Source: Hymenobacter sp. BT559
GTDB lineage: Bacteria > Bacteroidota > Bacteroidia > Cytophagales > Hymenobacteraceae
NCBI RefSeq assembly: GCF_017571525.1
Contig: NZ_JAGETY010000004.1
Location: forward strand, 310,001-374,000
DNA length: 64,000 nucleotides
Reading direction: 5' to 3'
Both the position numbers and the translations under genes were made by a program. How positions within the stretch are numbered: the first letter of the stretch is position 1; each line of letters starts with the position of its first letter. The notes under the pieces are model-generated. The model had not been told where the DNA came from, searched no databases, and saw only the letters and a list, made by a program, of their open reading frames with translations. Below, one piece after another: positions 8,703-17,096 of this stretch.

Positions 8703-10190
8703 TTAAGCACTACTCCCTTGTGTTCGCCCGCGCATCAGCAGCCAATACACCGCGCCAGCCACGAAGAAACCCACGAACCACGCGTAATTATACACTTCTA
8801 GCAGCCAGGGCCACACGCTAGCCTTACCAAACACGCCAATGGCGGCCAGAAAGCCGGGCACGCAGGGCAAAATGCCGAGTACCAGCGCTACCAGAGCAAC
8901 CGGATTGAAGCCGCGGCTATAGGTATAGCGCCCGGCTGGCTGGTATAAGTCATTCAGCGCCAGCTCTTGGTGCCGCAGCAGGTAGTAGTCGGTGATGAGG
9001 ATGCCGCCGATGGGGCCTAGCAGGGCCGAGTAGCCCACCAGCCAGGTAAAAATGAAGCCGCTAGGGTCGGCAATTAGCTTCCAGGGGAAGATGAGCAGCC
9101 CCACCAAGCCAGTAAGGTACCCGCCCATGCGGAAGCTGATGCGTTGGGGCGCAAGGTTGGCAAAGTCGTTGGCGGGGCTCACGATATTGGCGGCGATGTT
9201 GGTGGCAAGGGTGCTCAGGGCCACGGCCAGCATGGCGCCCGTCACCAGCCAGCGGCCTTCGAAGCGACCGGCCAGTACTACCGGGTCCCAGATGGTAGTG
9301 CCGTAGATGAGGAGCGTAGCCGACGTAACTGCCACGCCCACAAACGAAAACAACGTCATCGGGATAGGCAGCCCCAGCGCTTGGCCCACCTGCTGCGCCC
9401 GCTGGCTGGTAGCGTAGCGGGTAAAATCGGGGATGTTGAGCGAGAGCGTTGCCCAGAAGCCGACCATGCCCGTGAGCGAGGGAAAGAAGAATTTCCAGAA
9501 CCCGCCGGGAGTGTTGAAGTGTGAAGGCTGCGCCAAAATCGGCCCTAGCCCGTGGCCCGCAGAAATAGCCCACAATAGCAGCGCCAGCGCTGCTGTCGGC
9601 AGGAAAAAGGCCTTGAAAACAAGTAGTTTACGAATGCTCTCAACGCCTAGGTACACCACGTACATATTCAGCAGCCAGAAGAGGAAGAACGTGAGCGCCT
9701 GCCCCGTGGCTAGCCCCCAGCTGGCCGGAAACACGGCAGGCAGCGTGCCCAGCGCCGGCCACCAGCGCACCGCCGCCTGGTAGCAGGCGTAGCCGCCAAT
9801 CCAGGTTTGGATGCCAAACCAGCCGCAGGCAATAACGGCCCGCAGCAGCGCCGGCACATTGGCCCCTAGTACCCCAAAGCTGGCCCTGGCAAACACCGGA
9901 AACGGTATGCCGTAGCGCGTGCCGGCCCGGCCATTCAAAATCATGGGAATGAGCACGATAGCATTACCCAGGAAGATAGTGAGCAGCGCCTGCCACCAGT
10001 TCATGCCGCCCTGAATAAGCGAACTCGCCAGCATGTAGGTCGGAATGCACAGGCTCATGCTAATCCAGAGCGCGGCATAATTCCAAGTGCCCCAGGTGCG
10101 GGCGGCGGGGGCTACCGGGGCCAGGTCTTCGCTGGTGAGGCTAGCGGCGGGCGCGGCCTCTTCGGCCAGGGCTGGGTACGGGATTTCCAT
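8703..10190 (-). CDS. NCS1 family nucleobase:cation symporter
   Basis: 495-residue inner-membrane transporter with about 12 helices. The segments TWGTWNYAALWISMSLCIPT, NGRAGTRYGIPFPVFARASF and GWFGIQTWIGG are hallmarks of the nucleobase:cation symporter-1 family (cytosine, uracil, allantoin, hydantoin permeases). Which base or hydantoin is carried cannot be told, and no catabolic gene is adjacent. It converges with the unknown secreted protein on the left with a 19-nt gap and no obvious terminator. Upstream lies an inverted-repeat element. Confidence 0.9.
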   Translation of the reverse strand: MEIPYPALAEEAAPAASLTSEDLAPVAPAARTWGTWNYAALWISMSLCIPTYMLASSLIQGGMNWWQALLTIFLGNAIVLIPMILNGRAGTRYGIPFPVFARASFGVLGANVPALLRAVIACGWFGIQTWIGGYACYQAAVRWWPALGTLPAVFPASWGLATGQALTFFLFWLLNMYVVYLGVESIRKLLVFKAFFLPTAALALLLWAISAGHGLGPILAQPSHFNTPGGFWKFFFPSLTGMVGFWATLSLNIPDFTRYATSQRAQQVGQALGLPIPMTLFSFVGVAVTSATLLIYGTTIWDPVVLAGRFEGRWLVTGAMLAVALSTLATNIAANIVSPANDFANLAPQRISFRMGGYLTGLVGLLIFPWKLIADPSGFIFTWLVGYSALLGPIGGILITDYYLLRHQELALNDLYQPAGRYTYSRGFNPVALVALVLGILPCVPGFLAAIGVFGKASVWPWLLEVYNYAWFVGFFVAGAVYWLLMRGRTQGSSA

Positions 10191-10270
10191 GCGCTAAGCA
10201 GGGCGCCGGGAAAAGCCTGCGCCGGGGCCGCAGACGCAAGCTACTCACTTTGCGGTACTTAGACAAATAT

Positions 10271-10348
10271 TGTAGCGCGGACTTTATAGCCAACTTTTGC
10301 ACGCGTCTTCAGGAGGTGAAGACGCGAACTACAAAGCCCACGCTACAG
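10271..10348. repeat. Palindromic repeat, GTAGCG-GG-CTTT family, copy 1
   Basis: Outer arms TGTAGCGCGGACTTTATAG and the reverse complement of CTACAAAGCCCACGCTACAG, with an inner perfect 9-bp hairpin (CGCGTCTTC/GAAGACGCG). Two related elements lie at 28806-28876 and 60508-60583. It sits between the NCS1 gene start and the zinc-ribbon gene stop. Confidence 0.75.
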
Positions 10349-10352
10349 TAAC

Positions 10353-11000
10353 CTAGTTTTTCGTGCCGCACTCAGCGCAGAACTTCTGCTCGGGCTTGAG
10401 GGCCGTGCCGCAGCCGGTGCAGTGCCGCGCCTGGGTTTTGGCGGCGGGGTTGGGGGTGCCGCAGCTCGGGCAGAATTTCTGGTCGGCGGCTACCTTACCC
10501 TGGCAGTTGGGGCATTGCAGCAAGGCGTCTTTGCTGTAAAAATCAAGGTGCTGCGTGTAGTCGGTGGCGCGCGTTTTGGTGCGAATTTGCTCGCGGGTGG
10601 CCTGGGCCTGGAGCGACCGCAGCGACTCCTGCTCATCGGGGGCACAGGCTTCGCAGAGGCCGGCGCTGGCATTCCAGCACACGTCGGGGCACACCCAATG
10701 GCCGCAGTGCGTGCACTGCTTAAAGCTTTGCTTGCCCTCTTGCACGGCTTTTTCGAGCGCCTCGTCGTGCGCCTTGCCGCCCACGGCCCGCTGAATCTGG
10801 TAAGTCGCGTTTTCTACGCCACTCAGGCCACCCAGAAAATTGCTGGCCGCGCTCAGCAGGCTGCCCGCAATACCGAGCGCATTGGGCTGAAAACGCGACA
10901 TGTAGCCATTGTGGCATTGGTCGCAGTGAAACTTAAACTGAAAGCCTTTGTCGGTGGACAGGTCGTCGTAGTTAGCGACGAATTGAATCATGTTGCTCAT
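10353..11000 (-). CDS. Zinc-ribbon protein with multiple CxxC pairs
   Basis: 215-residue protein of unknown function. An N-terminal treble-clef-like pair (CDQCHNGY) is followed by a Gly/Ala-rich hydrophobic stretch, a CTHCGHWVCPDVC cluster with a further CEAC, and two C-terminal zinc ribbons (CPNC...CPSCG and CTGCG...CAECG). All cysteine pairs are intact. Proteins of this layout occur widely in bacteria without known role; protein-protein or nucleic-acid scaffolding is only a guess. A TAnnTTTG box lies 26 nt upstream. Confidence 0.8.
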   Translation of the reverse strand: MSNMIQFVANYDDLSTDKGFQFKFHCDQCHNGYMSRFQPNALGIAGSLLSAASNFLGGLSGVENATYQIQRAVGGKAHDEALEKAVQEGKQSFKQCTHCGHWVCPDVCWNASAGLCEACAPDEQESLRSLQAQATREQIRTKTRATDYTQHLDFYSKDALLQCPNCQGKVAADQKFCPSCGTPNPAAKTQARHCTGCGTALKPEQKFCAECGTKN

Positions 11001-11026
11001 GGCACAGGCTGAATAATTTGGCGGGG

Positions 11027-11034
11027 CAAATGTA
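11027..11034 (-). promoter_or_regulatory. -7 promoter box of zinc-ribbon gene
   Basis: TACATTTG on the minus strand, 26 nt upstream of the ATG at 11000. Confidence 0.5.
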
Positions 11035-11180
11035 GGACAGCGTGCTATTAACAGAACATTATCTTAGCTAATTGCACGACAGCCAACGCTCTTATCGCAT
11101 GGCCAGCCTCATCATTACAGCCGCCTGCCAGACAGCCGTATCCACCTGGTCAGGCGCGGCGCTGCGAGCCCGCTGAATGC

Positions 11181-12686
11181 TTAGCAGCTAGCGCTGCCCC
11201 CTAATAGCCCTTCGGCTAGCCCTCTATCGTTGCCCAGGCGCGGCACCTTGTTCTGGCCACCTAGCTTGCCCACGCTTTTCATGTAGCGCTGAAACGCGCC
11301 CGCTGGCAGCGGCGTGAGCAGGAGAGGCACCAGGATGTTGCCCTGTCGCAGGTCGTCGTAATAGGTATTGCGCTGGCGCAGAGCCGTATCCAACGCAGCG
11401 GCGAAGCTAGCGGCATCGTGCGGGGGCTGGGCAAACTCGACCAGCCACTCGTGCCGCGAGGGCTGGCTGGGGTCGTCGCTCACCAAAGGGGCCACCGTAA
11501 ATTCGGTAACCTCCGTTTCGGGGTGCTGGCGCACGGCCTCGCGCAGGGCGGCTTCCACTTCTTCCCCGATAACGTGCTCGCCAAAAGCCGACAAAAAGTG
11601 CTTGATGCGGCCCGTGACCACCACCCGGTGCGGGTGCAGGTCTACAAAGCGCACGGTGTCGCCGAGCGAGTAGGCCCACAGGCCGGCATTGGAGGTGAGC
11701 ACCACGGCGTACTGCTTATCCAGCTCGACTTCGCCGATGGTGAGGCGGGGCGGGTTTTCCTCAAAAAAACGCTCGGCTGGCACAAATTCAAAGAAGATGC
11801 CGCTAGCGAGGCGCAGCAGCAGGCCGGGGTTGCCGGGCTGGTCCTGGAAGGCCAGGAAACCTTCGGAGGCCGGAAACAACTCGATGCTATCGACCTGCCG
11901 GCCAATACTTTCGAGCAGGCGAGCGCGGTAGGGCTCCATGCTCACACCGCCCGATACGAAGAGGTCGAACGCCGGAAACGCCTCCCCCACCGGCCGCCCG
12001 GTGCGCGCCGTGAGGCGGTCGAAATACATTTGCACCCAGGGCGGGATGCCCGAGATGAGCGTCATCGGCTGCCCGAGCGTTTCGGCCACGATGGCGTCGA
12101 GCTTGGTTTCCCAGTCTTCGATGCAATTGGTGGCGTAGCTAGGCAGCTGGTTACGACGCAAATAGGCTGGCACGTGGTGATTGACGATGCCCGATAGCCG
12201 CCCCGTAGGGATGCCACCTACGCGCTCCAGCTCGGGTGAGCCCGACAGGAAAATCAGCTTGCCATCGAGGAAGCGGCTGCGGCCGGTGGCAGCCACGTAG
12301 TGCAGCAGCGCATCCTTGGCGCCGTTGATGTGGTTTGAGATGCTGGCCCGCGTAATGGGGATGTACTTTGCTCCGCTCGTGGTGCCGCTGGTTTTGGCCA
12401 GGTACAGCGGCCGGCCGGGCCACAGCACCGCAGGCTCGCCAGTTCTTACCCGGTCGAAATACGGCTTGAGGGCCTCGTAGTCGCGGATGGGTACCCTAGC
12501 CGCAAAGTCGGCGGGCGTTTGAATAGCACTAAAATCGTGCGCCCGGCCGAAGGCCGTGCCCGCGCCCGCGCGCACCAGCTGGCGCAATAGCCGCAGCTGC
12601 GTGGCAGCAGGCGCCCGCTGCCACTGCCGGTACTGCTGCACCGTATAGGCTGCCAGCGGGCGGCTCAAAACAGCTTTTATTCCCAT
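11181..12686 (-). CDS. GH3 auxin-responsive promoter family protein (acyl-adenylating)
   Basis: About 501 residues. The N-terminal region carries the GH3/ANL-type nucleotide motif SGTTSGAKYIPIT and a second signature LFPASEGFLAFQ. Plant GH3 proteins adenylate acids and conjugate them to amino acids; the bacterial substrates are unknown. The ATG at 12686 is chosen over the in-frame GTG at 12710 because a perfect -7 promoter box (12693-12700) lies between the two. The gene is isolated, with 180 nt to the zinc-ribbon gene and a divergent promoter region towards OsmC. Confidence 0.88.
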   Translation of the reverse strand: MGIKAVLSRPLAAYTVQQYRQWQRAPAATQLRLLRQLVRAGAGTAFGRAHDFSAIQTPADFAARVPIRDYEALKPYFDRVRTGEPAVLWPGRPLYLAKTSGTTSGAKYIPITRASISNHINGAKDALLHYVAATGRSRFLDGKLIFLSGSPELERVGGIPTGRLSGIVNHHVPAYLRRNQLPSYATNCIEDWETKLDAIVAETLGQPMTLISGIPPWVQMYFDRLTARTGRPVGEAFPAFDLFVSGGVSMEPYRARLLESIGRQVDSIELFPASEGFLAFQDQPGNPGLLLRLASGIFFEFVPAERFFEENPPRLTIGEVELDKQYAVVLTSNAGLWAYSLGDTVRFVDLHPHRVVVTGRIKHFLSAFGEHVIGEEVEAALREAVRQHPETEVTEFTVAPLVSDDPSQPSRHEWLVEFAQPPHDAASFAAALDTALRQRNTYYDDLRQGNILVPLLLTPLPAGAFQRYMKSVGKLGGQNKVPRLGNDRGLAEGLLGGSASC

Positions 12687-12692
12687 CACTGG

Positions 12693-12700
12693 CAAAAATA
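12693..12700 (-). promoter_or_regulatory. -7 promoter box of GH3-family gene
   Basis: TATTTTTG on the minus strand, 6 nt before the ATG at 12686; it decides the start codon and implies a leaderless or nearly leaderless mRNA. Confidence 0.6.
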
Positions 12701-12807
12701 GGGAGCGCACCAGCGCCCAGCCCGTCCCGCGCCTCGGGCAGCAGCCTAGCGGGCTGTTTTGCTACTTATTCTTAGCCAAAGAATCAGCCAGCTTTACTTA
12801 TTGTGTT

Positions 12808-12815
12808 TAGCTTTG
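12808..12815 (+). promoter_or_regulatory. -7 promoter box, OsmC gene
   Basis: TAGCTTTG about 105 nt before the ATG at 12921, in the AT-rich divergent region between the GH3-family and OsmC genes. Confidence 0.45.
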
Positions 12816-12920
12816 CAAGCATCGTTTTTAAACAAACCTTTCTAGCGGCTAGGCTGTAAACCGGCGGCCAGCGTAGTGCTAGCAAACTATTCTCTTTATC
12901 TCCCATTTTTAACACTTCCC

Positions 12921-13352
12921 ATGATTAATCAATTTGGCAAAGCCCAGTGGACGGGCGACGCGAAGGGCCACGGCTCTATCAGCACCAAAAGCGGCGTAGT
13001 AAATGCCCCTTATTCAGTGGGCTCGCGCTTTGAAGGGCAAAAAGGTACCAACCCGGAGGAGTTGATTGGCGCGGCGCACGCCGGCTGCTACACCATGTTT
13101 CTGGCCATTGTGCTGTCGCAGCACGGCCACACCGTCGAGGACCTCAACGCTACTTCGACCGTGTCGCTCGACCCTAGCCAGCAGCCGCCCGTCATCACAA
13201 AAATTCAGCTGAGCGTGGAGGGGAAAGTTACCGGCGGCAACATCACGCCCGAAGACTTTCAGAAGCACGCCGAGTTTGCCAAGGCCAACTGCCCGGTATC
13301 GAAGGCGCTGAGCGCCGTGCACGATATGACGCTGGAAGCGAAGCTGGTATAA
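12921..13352 (+). CDS. OsmC family peroxiredoxin
   Basis: 143-residue thiol peroxidase reducing organic hydroperoxides in the cytoplasm. The two redox cysteines of the family are present: Cys56 in AHAGCYTMFLAIVL and Cys124 in ANCPVSKAL. Length is typical of OsmC. The ATG at 12921 (MINQFGKAQWTGDAKGH) is preferred over an upstream GTG at 12876. A 20-bp hairpin follows the stop. Confidence 0.93.
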   Translation: MINQFGKAQWTGDAKGHGSISTKSGVVNAPYSVGSRFEGQKGTNPEELIGAAHAGCYTMFLAIVLSQHGHTVEDLNATSTVSLDPSQQPPVITKIQLSVEGKVTGGNITPEDFQKHAEFAKANCPVSKALSAVHDMTLEAKLV

Positions 13353-13368
13353 GCTGCCTTATAGTCAG

Positions 13369-13414
13369 AGAACGTCCGGCTGCGCTAGTAGATGCTAGCG
13401 CAGCCGGACGTTCT
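13369..13414 (+). terminator. Terminator hairpin after OsmC gene
   Basis: Perfect 20-bp GC-rich stem, 6-nt loop, followed by TTTT. It ends only 14 nt before the -7 box of the next gene. Confidence 0.8.
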
Positions 13415-13427
13415 TTTGGTTACTGCT

Positions 13428-13435
13428 TACTTTTG
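13428..13435 (+). promoter_or_regulatory. -7 promoter box of small membrane protein gene
   Basis: TACTTTTG, 4 nt before the ATG at 13440; transcription is predicted to start at or just beside the start codon. Confidence 0.6.
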
Positions 13436-13439
13436 CGCC

Positions 13440-13928
13440 ATGCCCACTGGTACTACCCGCATTCGCTTACGTCCGGCTAACTCGTCGCGCCTCTCCTTTG
13501 GGGTGCAGGTTTCGCTGGCGATTTTCGCCATTGTTTACGCCGTGCTAATGCTGCGCAACTCGCCCAGCACGCAAGACTTTTACTGGTTGAGTTATGTGTT
13601 TCTGGCGGGCTGCGTCGTGTATCTGGGCTTTATACTCGTGCATAATGCGCCGGTGTTTGGCACCCAGAGCTACTTTGAGTTTGCGCCGGGCTACCTGGTG
13701 CATAAGGCGGGCTTGTTTCGGGCCAAGCAGGTATTTGCGGCCGAAAATATGAGCCTGCTCGAACTGCTACCCCGCCAGCTGCGCGTGCGCCTCAAGGATG
13801 GCGACATCCACGTGCTGAACATGCGCGAGGTGCGCGGCACCCGCCGCCGCGCCGTGCTGCGCGGTCAGCTCGAAGGCTTTGCCCGCCGCTACGGCGTAGA
13901 GCTGCGCGAAGACACGGCTGCCAGCTAA
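13440..13928 (+). CDS. Unknown protein with two membrane helices
   Basis: 162 residues. Two hydrophobic helices (about residues 22-40 and 50-70) are followed by a soluble basic tail with a PH-like or beta-rich pattern (YFEFAPGYLVHKAGLFRAKQ), a layout seen in membrane-anchored PH-like proteins. No catalytic motif. The ATG at 13440 is fixed by the promoter box 4 nt upstream; longer readings would enter the terminator hairpin. Flanked by hairpins on both sides, so it is probably transcribed alone. Confidence 0.75.
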   Translation: MPTGTTRIRLRPANSSRLSFGVQVSLAIFAIVYAVLMLRNSPSTQDFYWLSYVFLAGCVVYLGFILVHNAPVFGTQSYFEFAPGYLVHKAGLFRAKQVFAAENMSLLELLPRQLRVRLKDGDIHVLNMREVRGTRRRAVLRGQLEGFARRYGVELREDTAAS

Positions 13929-13985
13929 GCACCCCACGCCCTGGCGCCCCAACCTCGGCGCTCCGCTACCGTAGAGCAATACCCT

Positions 13986-14011
13986 GTAAAGACGCCCGCC
14001 GGCGTCTTTAC
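13986..14011 (+). terminator. Hairpin overlapping the next promoter
   Basis: Perfect 11-bp stem (GTAAAGACGCC and its complement) with a 4-nt loop, followed by TTTTG. The right arm overlaps the first bases of the -7 box of the mutase gene. Confidence 0.65.
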
Positions 14012-14016
14012 TTTTG
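14009..14016 (+). promoter_or_regulatory. -7 promoter box of phosphosugar mutase gene
   Basis: TACTTTTG, 30 nt before the ATG at 14047; its TA lies in the right arm of the preceding hairpin. Confidence 0.6.
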
Positions 14017-14046
14017 TGCGACCACGCCTCTCATCTCTTCTTTCCT

Positions 14047-15783
14047 ATGCCCCTTTCCCCCGACGTTCAGCAGCGCATCAATACCTGGCTTACGCCCGCC
14101 TACGATGCTGAAACCCAGGCCGCTATCAAGCAACTCGTTGATACGCACCAAGACGACCAGCTTAATGATGCCTTCTACCGCACCCTGGAGTTTGGCACCG
14201 GCGGCCTGCGCGGCGTCATGGGTCCTGGCTCGAACCGTATGAACCGCTACACGCTGGGCATGGCGACGCAGGGCTTGTGCAACTACCTGAAGCTGAGCTT
14301 TCCGAACCAGGAAATCAAAGTAGCCATCGCCCACGACTCGCGCAACAACTCGCGTTTTTTTGCCGAAACGGTAGCCGGCATTTTTGCGGGCAATGGCATC
14401 ACGGCTTATCTATTTGAAAGCCTGCGGCCTACGCCCGAGCTGTCGTTTGCCATCCGGCACCTGGGCTGCCAAAGCGGCTGCGTTATCACGGCCTCGCACA
14501 ACCCCAAGGAGTACAACGGCTACAAAGTGTATTGGAACGACGGCTCGCAGGTAGTGGCCCCGCACGATGCCAACATCATCACGGAGGTTAACCGTATCAC
14601 GAGCCCCGAGGAAGTGAAATTTGATGGTGACCCTAGCCGCATTCATAGCATTGGGCAGGAAGTAGATGCGGCCTACCTGGCCGAGGTAAAAAAGCTGAGC
14701 ATTAACCCCGCCGCTATTCAGCAGCAGCACGATTTGGGTATCGTGTACACGCCGATTCACGGCTCGGGTATCAAGCTGGTGCCGCCGGCGCTGGCCGAGT
14801 TTGGCTTTACCAACGTGAGCGTGGTGCAGGCCCAGGCCACGCCCGATGGCAACTTCCCAACGGTGCAGTCGCCCAACCCGGAAGAAAAATCGGCTATGCA
14901 GCTAGCCCTCGACCAGGCTAAGGCGCAGAATGCCGACATTGTACTAGCCACTGACCCCGACGCCGACCGGGTGGGCGTTGGCGTAAAGAATGAAAAAGGC
15001 GAATGGGTGCTGCTGAACGGCAACCAAACGGCCGCGCTGCTGACGCACTACATTTTGTCGGCCCGCCAAAAGGCCGGTAAGGCGCAGCCCAACGACTTCA
15101 TTGTGTACACTATCGTGACGAGCGAAATCCTGGGTGATATCGCGCATCACTATGGGGTGAAGTATTACCGCACGCTCACGGGCTTCAAGTACATCGCGGG
15201 CCTCATTCGGGAGCTAGCGGGCCAGGAAAAATACATCTGCGGCGGCGAGGAAAGCTATGGCTTCCTCATCGGCGACTTTGTGCGCGACAAAGATGCGGTA
15301 ACGGCTTGCGCGCTCGTGGCCGAGATGGCTGCCGTAGCCAAAGGCGAGGGCCGCACCCTGTACGAGGAAATGCAGCGGATGTACGCCCAGTATGGCCTCT
15401 ACGTCGAAGACCTTATCTCGCTGACCAAGAAAGGCCAGCGCGGCGCCGAAGAAATTCAGGAAATGATGGTGGAGCTGCGCAAGAACCCGCCCAAGACCCT
15501 GGCAGGCTCGCCGGTGGTAGAAATCCGCGATTACCAGACCGGCAAAATTCACCACCTCACCTCGGGCCAGGAAGCAAGCACCGGTGTGGAAAGCTCCAAC
15601 GTGCTGCAATTCATCACCGCCGCCGGCGATAAAATATCGGCCCGCCCCAGCGGCACCGAGCCCAAAATCAAGTTCTATTTCAGCGTAAAAGAGCCGCTAG
15701 CCTCAATTGCGGACTACGAAACGACGCACAAAAAGGCAGAAGCTAAGATTCAGCGCATCATCGAGGAAATGCGGCTGAAGTAA
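14047..15783 (+). CDS. Phospho-sugar mutase (phosphoglucomutase/phosphomannomutase)
   Basis: 578-residue alpha-D-phosphohexomutase interconverting hexose 1- and 6-phosphates in the cytoplasm. All four family sites are present in order: the phosphoserine loop TASHNPKEYNGYK, the magnesium site ATDPDADRVGVGV, the sugar-binding loop GGEESYGFLIGD and the phosphate-binding RPSGTEPKIKFYF. Size matches the longer PgcA/ManB-type enzymes. A TTG at 14014 would lie inside the promoter box, so the ATG at 14047 is used. Substrate preference between glucose and mannose phosphate cannot be decided here. Confidence 0.94.
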   Translation: MPLSPDVQQRINTWLTPAYDAETQAAIKQLVDTHQDDQLNDAFYRTLEFGTGGLRGVMGPGSNRMNRYTLGMATQGLCNYLKLSFPNQEIKVAIAHDSRNNSRFFAETVAGIFAGNGITAYLFESLRPTPELSFAIRHLGCQSGCVITASHNPKEYNGYKVYWNDGSQVVAPHDANIITEVNRITSPEEVKFDGDPSRIHSIGQEVDAAYLAEVKKLSINPAAIQQQHDLGIVYTPIHGSGIKLVPPALAEFGFTNVSVVQAQATPDGNFPTVQSPNPEEKSAMQLALDQAKAQNADIVLATDPDADRVGVGVKNEKGEWVLLNGNQTAALLTHYILSARQKAGKAQPNDFIVYTIVTSEILGDIAHHYGVKYYRTLTGFKYIAGLIRELAGQEKYICGGEESYGFLIGDFVRDKDAVTACALVAEMAAVAKGEGRTLYEEMQRMYAQYGLYVEDLISLTKKGQRGAEEIQEMMVELRKNPPKTLAGSPVVEIRDYQTGKIHHLTSGQEASTGVESSNVLQFITAAGDKISARPSGTEPKIKFYFSVKEPLASIADYETTHKKAEAKIQRIIEEMRLK

Positions 15784-15786
15784 GGC

Positions 15787-15866
15787 TAGCGCCAGAGACA
15801 ACAAAAACCGTGTGTCGGGCTGAGCAAGTTCAGCCCGACACACGGTTTTTGTTGTCTCTGGCGCTA
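15787..15866. terminator. Exceptionally long bidirectional hairpin (37-bp perfect stem)
   Basis: Arms 15787-15823 and 15830-15866 are exact reverse complements around a 6-nt loop. The core (CCGTGTGTCGGGCTGA stem flanked by AAAAA and TTTTT) is a classic bidirectional terminator between the convergent mutase and repressor genes, but the arms extend 12 bp further on each side. Confidence 0.9.
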
Positions 15867-15879
15867 CTCGGGCAATAGC

Positions 15880-16686
15880 TTACGCGCGCTGCAATTGCAG
15901 CTGCTTTACCTGCTGCGTGAGGTCGAGCACCATGCTAGCCAGGTGCTCCAGCGAAACGCCGCCGATGGGGAAGGCGCTGCTGATATAGCTCTTGGCTTCC
16001 CAGATTTCGAGCACATCCTCGGCTTTTACGTCGTAGGGAGAATAGAGCGGGTTATCCGATTGCAGGGCAAACATAGCACTCTGCTTCAGCTTATTATACA
16101 CGCGCTTGAAGACAATACCTTCTTTCTGGCTCACCACAATGCAGGGCGTGCCGTCTTTTATGCTAGCCCAGTCGTCGACGTAGCGGCCCACGATGGTGGT
16201 ACCGCTGGCTAGGGGCAGCATCGAGTCGCCGGCAATCTCGAAGGCGCGGTAGGTGCCCGTGCTTGCCAGCATCGGCAAGCGAAAGCGGGGCAGCTCTTCA
16301 ATAAACTCGCGGTCGGCGTAGCCGTTGAGGTAGCCGGCAGCCGCTTTGAGTGGCACCAGCTCAATATTTTCCTTATCGTCGGGGCCTACCGTAAAGGCTA
16401 GCACGCGCAGTGGCTTTTCCTCGGGCAGAGTTTCGGTAAGGGGGCCGGCTTCGCGCAGGGCGGCGGCGGTTTTGGCGTTCTTGCGTTTCGTAAAGTCGGT
16501 GGTAGCCAGCGAGTCGAGCGGAATATTGAAGAGCCGGGCCATGTTTACGAGCGTGGCGAGGCGCGGCTCGGCGCGACCTTCTTCGTAAGCGCCCACCAAT
16601 GAGCGCTTGATATTCAGTTTATCAGCCAGTTGGGCTTGGGTAAGACCTAGCTCGCGGCGCCAGAACTTGAGGTTGGTATTAATCAT
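15880..16686 (-). CDS. XRE-family repressor with S24 (LexA-fold) protease domain
   Basis: 268 residues: N-terminal helix-turn-helix (about 8-62, LGLTQAQLADKLNIKRSLVG), linker, then an S24/LexA-like C-terminal domain with Ser155 in AGDSMLP and Lys194 in IVFKRV, the usual Ser-Lys dyad. An Ala117-Gly118 bond (LKAAAGYL) lies 38 residues before the Ser, close to the spacing of the self-cleavage site in LexA. This fits a self-cleaving transcriptional repressor, although loss of cleavage is possible. The ATG at 16686 (MINTNLKFWRRELG) is used; an upstream extension to 16740 is unlikely. Targets unknown; no palindromic operator was identified. Confidence 0.88.
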   Translation of the reverse strand: MINTNLKFWRRELGLTQAQLADKLNIKRSLVGAYEEGRAEPRLATLVNMARLFNIPLDSLATTDFTKRKNAKTAAALREAGPLTETLPEEKPLRVLAFTVGPDDKENIELVPLKAAAGYLNGYADREFIEELPRFRLPMLASTGTYRAFEIAGDSMLPLASGTTIVGRYVDDWASIKDGTPCIVVSQKEGIVFKRVYNKLKQSAMFALQSDNPLYSPYDVKAEDVLEIWEAKSYISSAFPIGGVSLEHLASMVLDLTQQVKQLQLQRA

Positions 16687-17096
16687 AACGGTTAGGAAAG
16701 ACAGGGGAGAAAAACCCAACGCGGAGGGCGCGCGACGCACAAAACCAGCAACACAGGGCGCAAGTTACTAATTCCATTAGACTTGCCAACGCTAACTAGG
16801 TGGGAATTGTTGGGCGAAGTAATTTTTTAGCTACCCGGATGCAAAAACAGCTGCCTAGCGAGGCAGCTGTTTTGCTAATTAACTGATGTTAAGCCTACAG
16901 ATTTAAGACCGGTTTAGCCGAGTCGGCCAACGAAAGCCAAGCTACAGGCAAGCAGGGTTTCGTAGCTTTTAATTGCGAGAAAGAGAATATGTTTCTCGAA
17001 CGTGCGGTGGGGCAGCGTTTTAGTAAGCATCAGGCCCGCGAAGGGGGCAGTGAGCAGACTGTTGAGAGCAAGTACTGCATTGCGCCATATAGCTAC
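16687..17096. other. Intergenic region between XRE and recQ genes
   Basis: About 410 nt containing one terminator hairpin (16844-16873). The rest is AT-richer and holds no convincing gene, repeat or RNA that I can recognise; a 64-codon plus-strand frame starting at 16989 runs antisense into recQ and is not supported. Confidence 0.5.
16844..16873 (-). terminator. Terminator hairpin downstream of recQ
   Basis: Perfect 13-bp stem (AAAACAGCTGCCT and complement), 4-nt loop, A/T tails both sides. recQ is the gene transcribed towards it. Confidence 0.7.

Noticed and set aside
10353..11000. Zinc-ribbon protein as part of a defence or phage system
   Set aside because: It is a single gene in a housekeeping setting, with no nuclease, helicase or effector neighbour.
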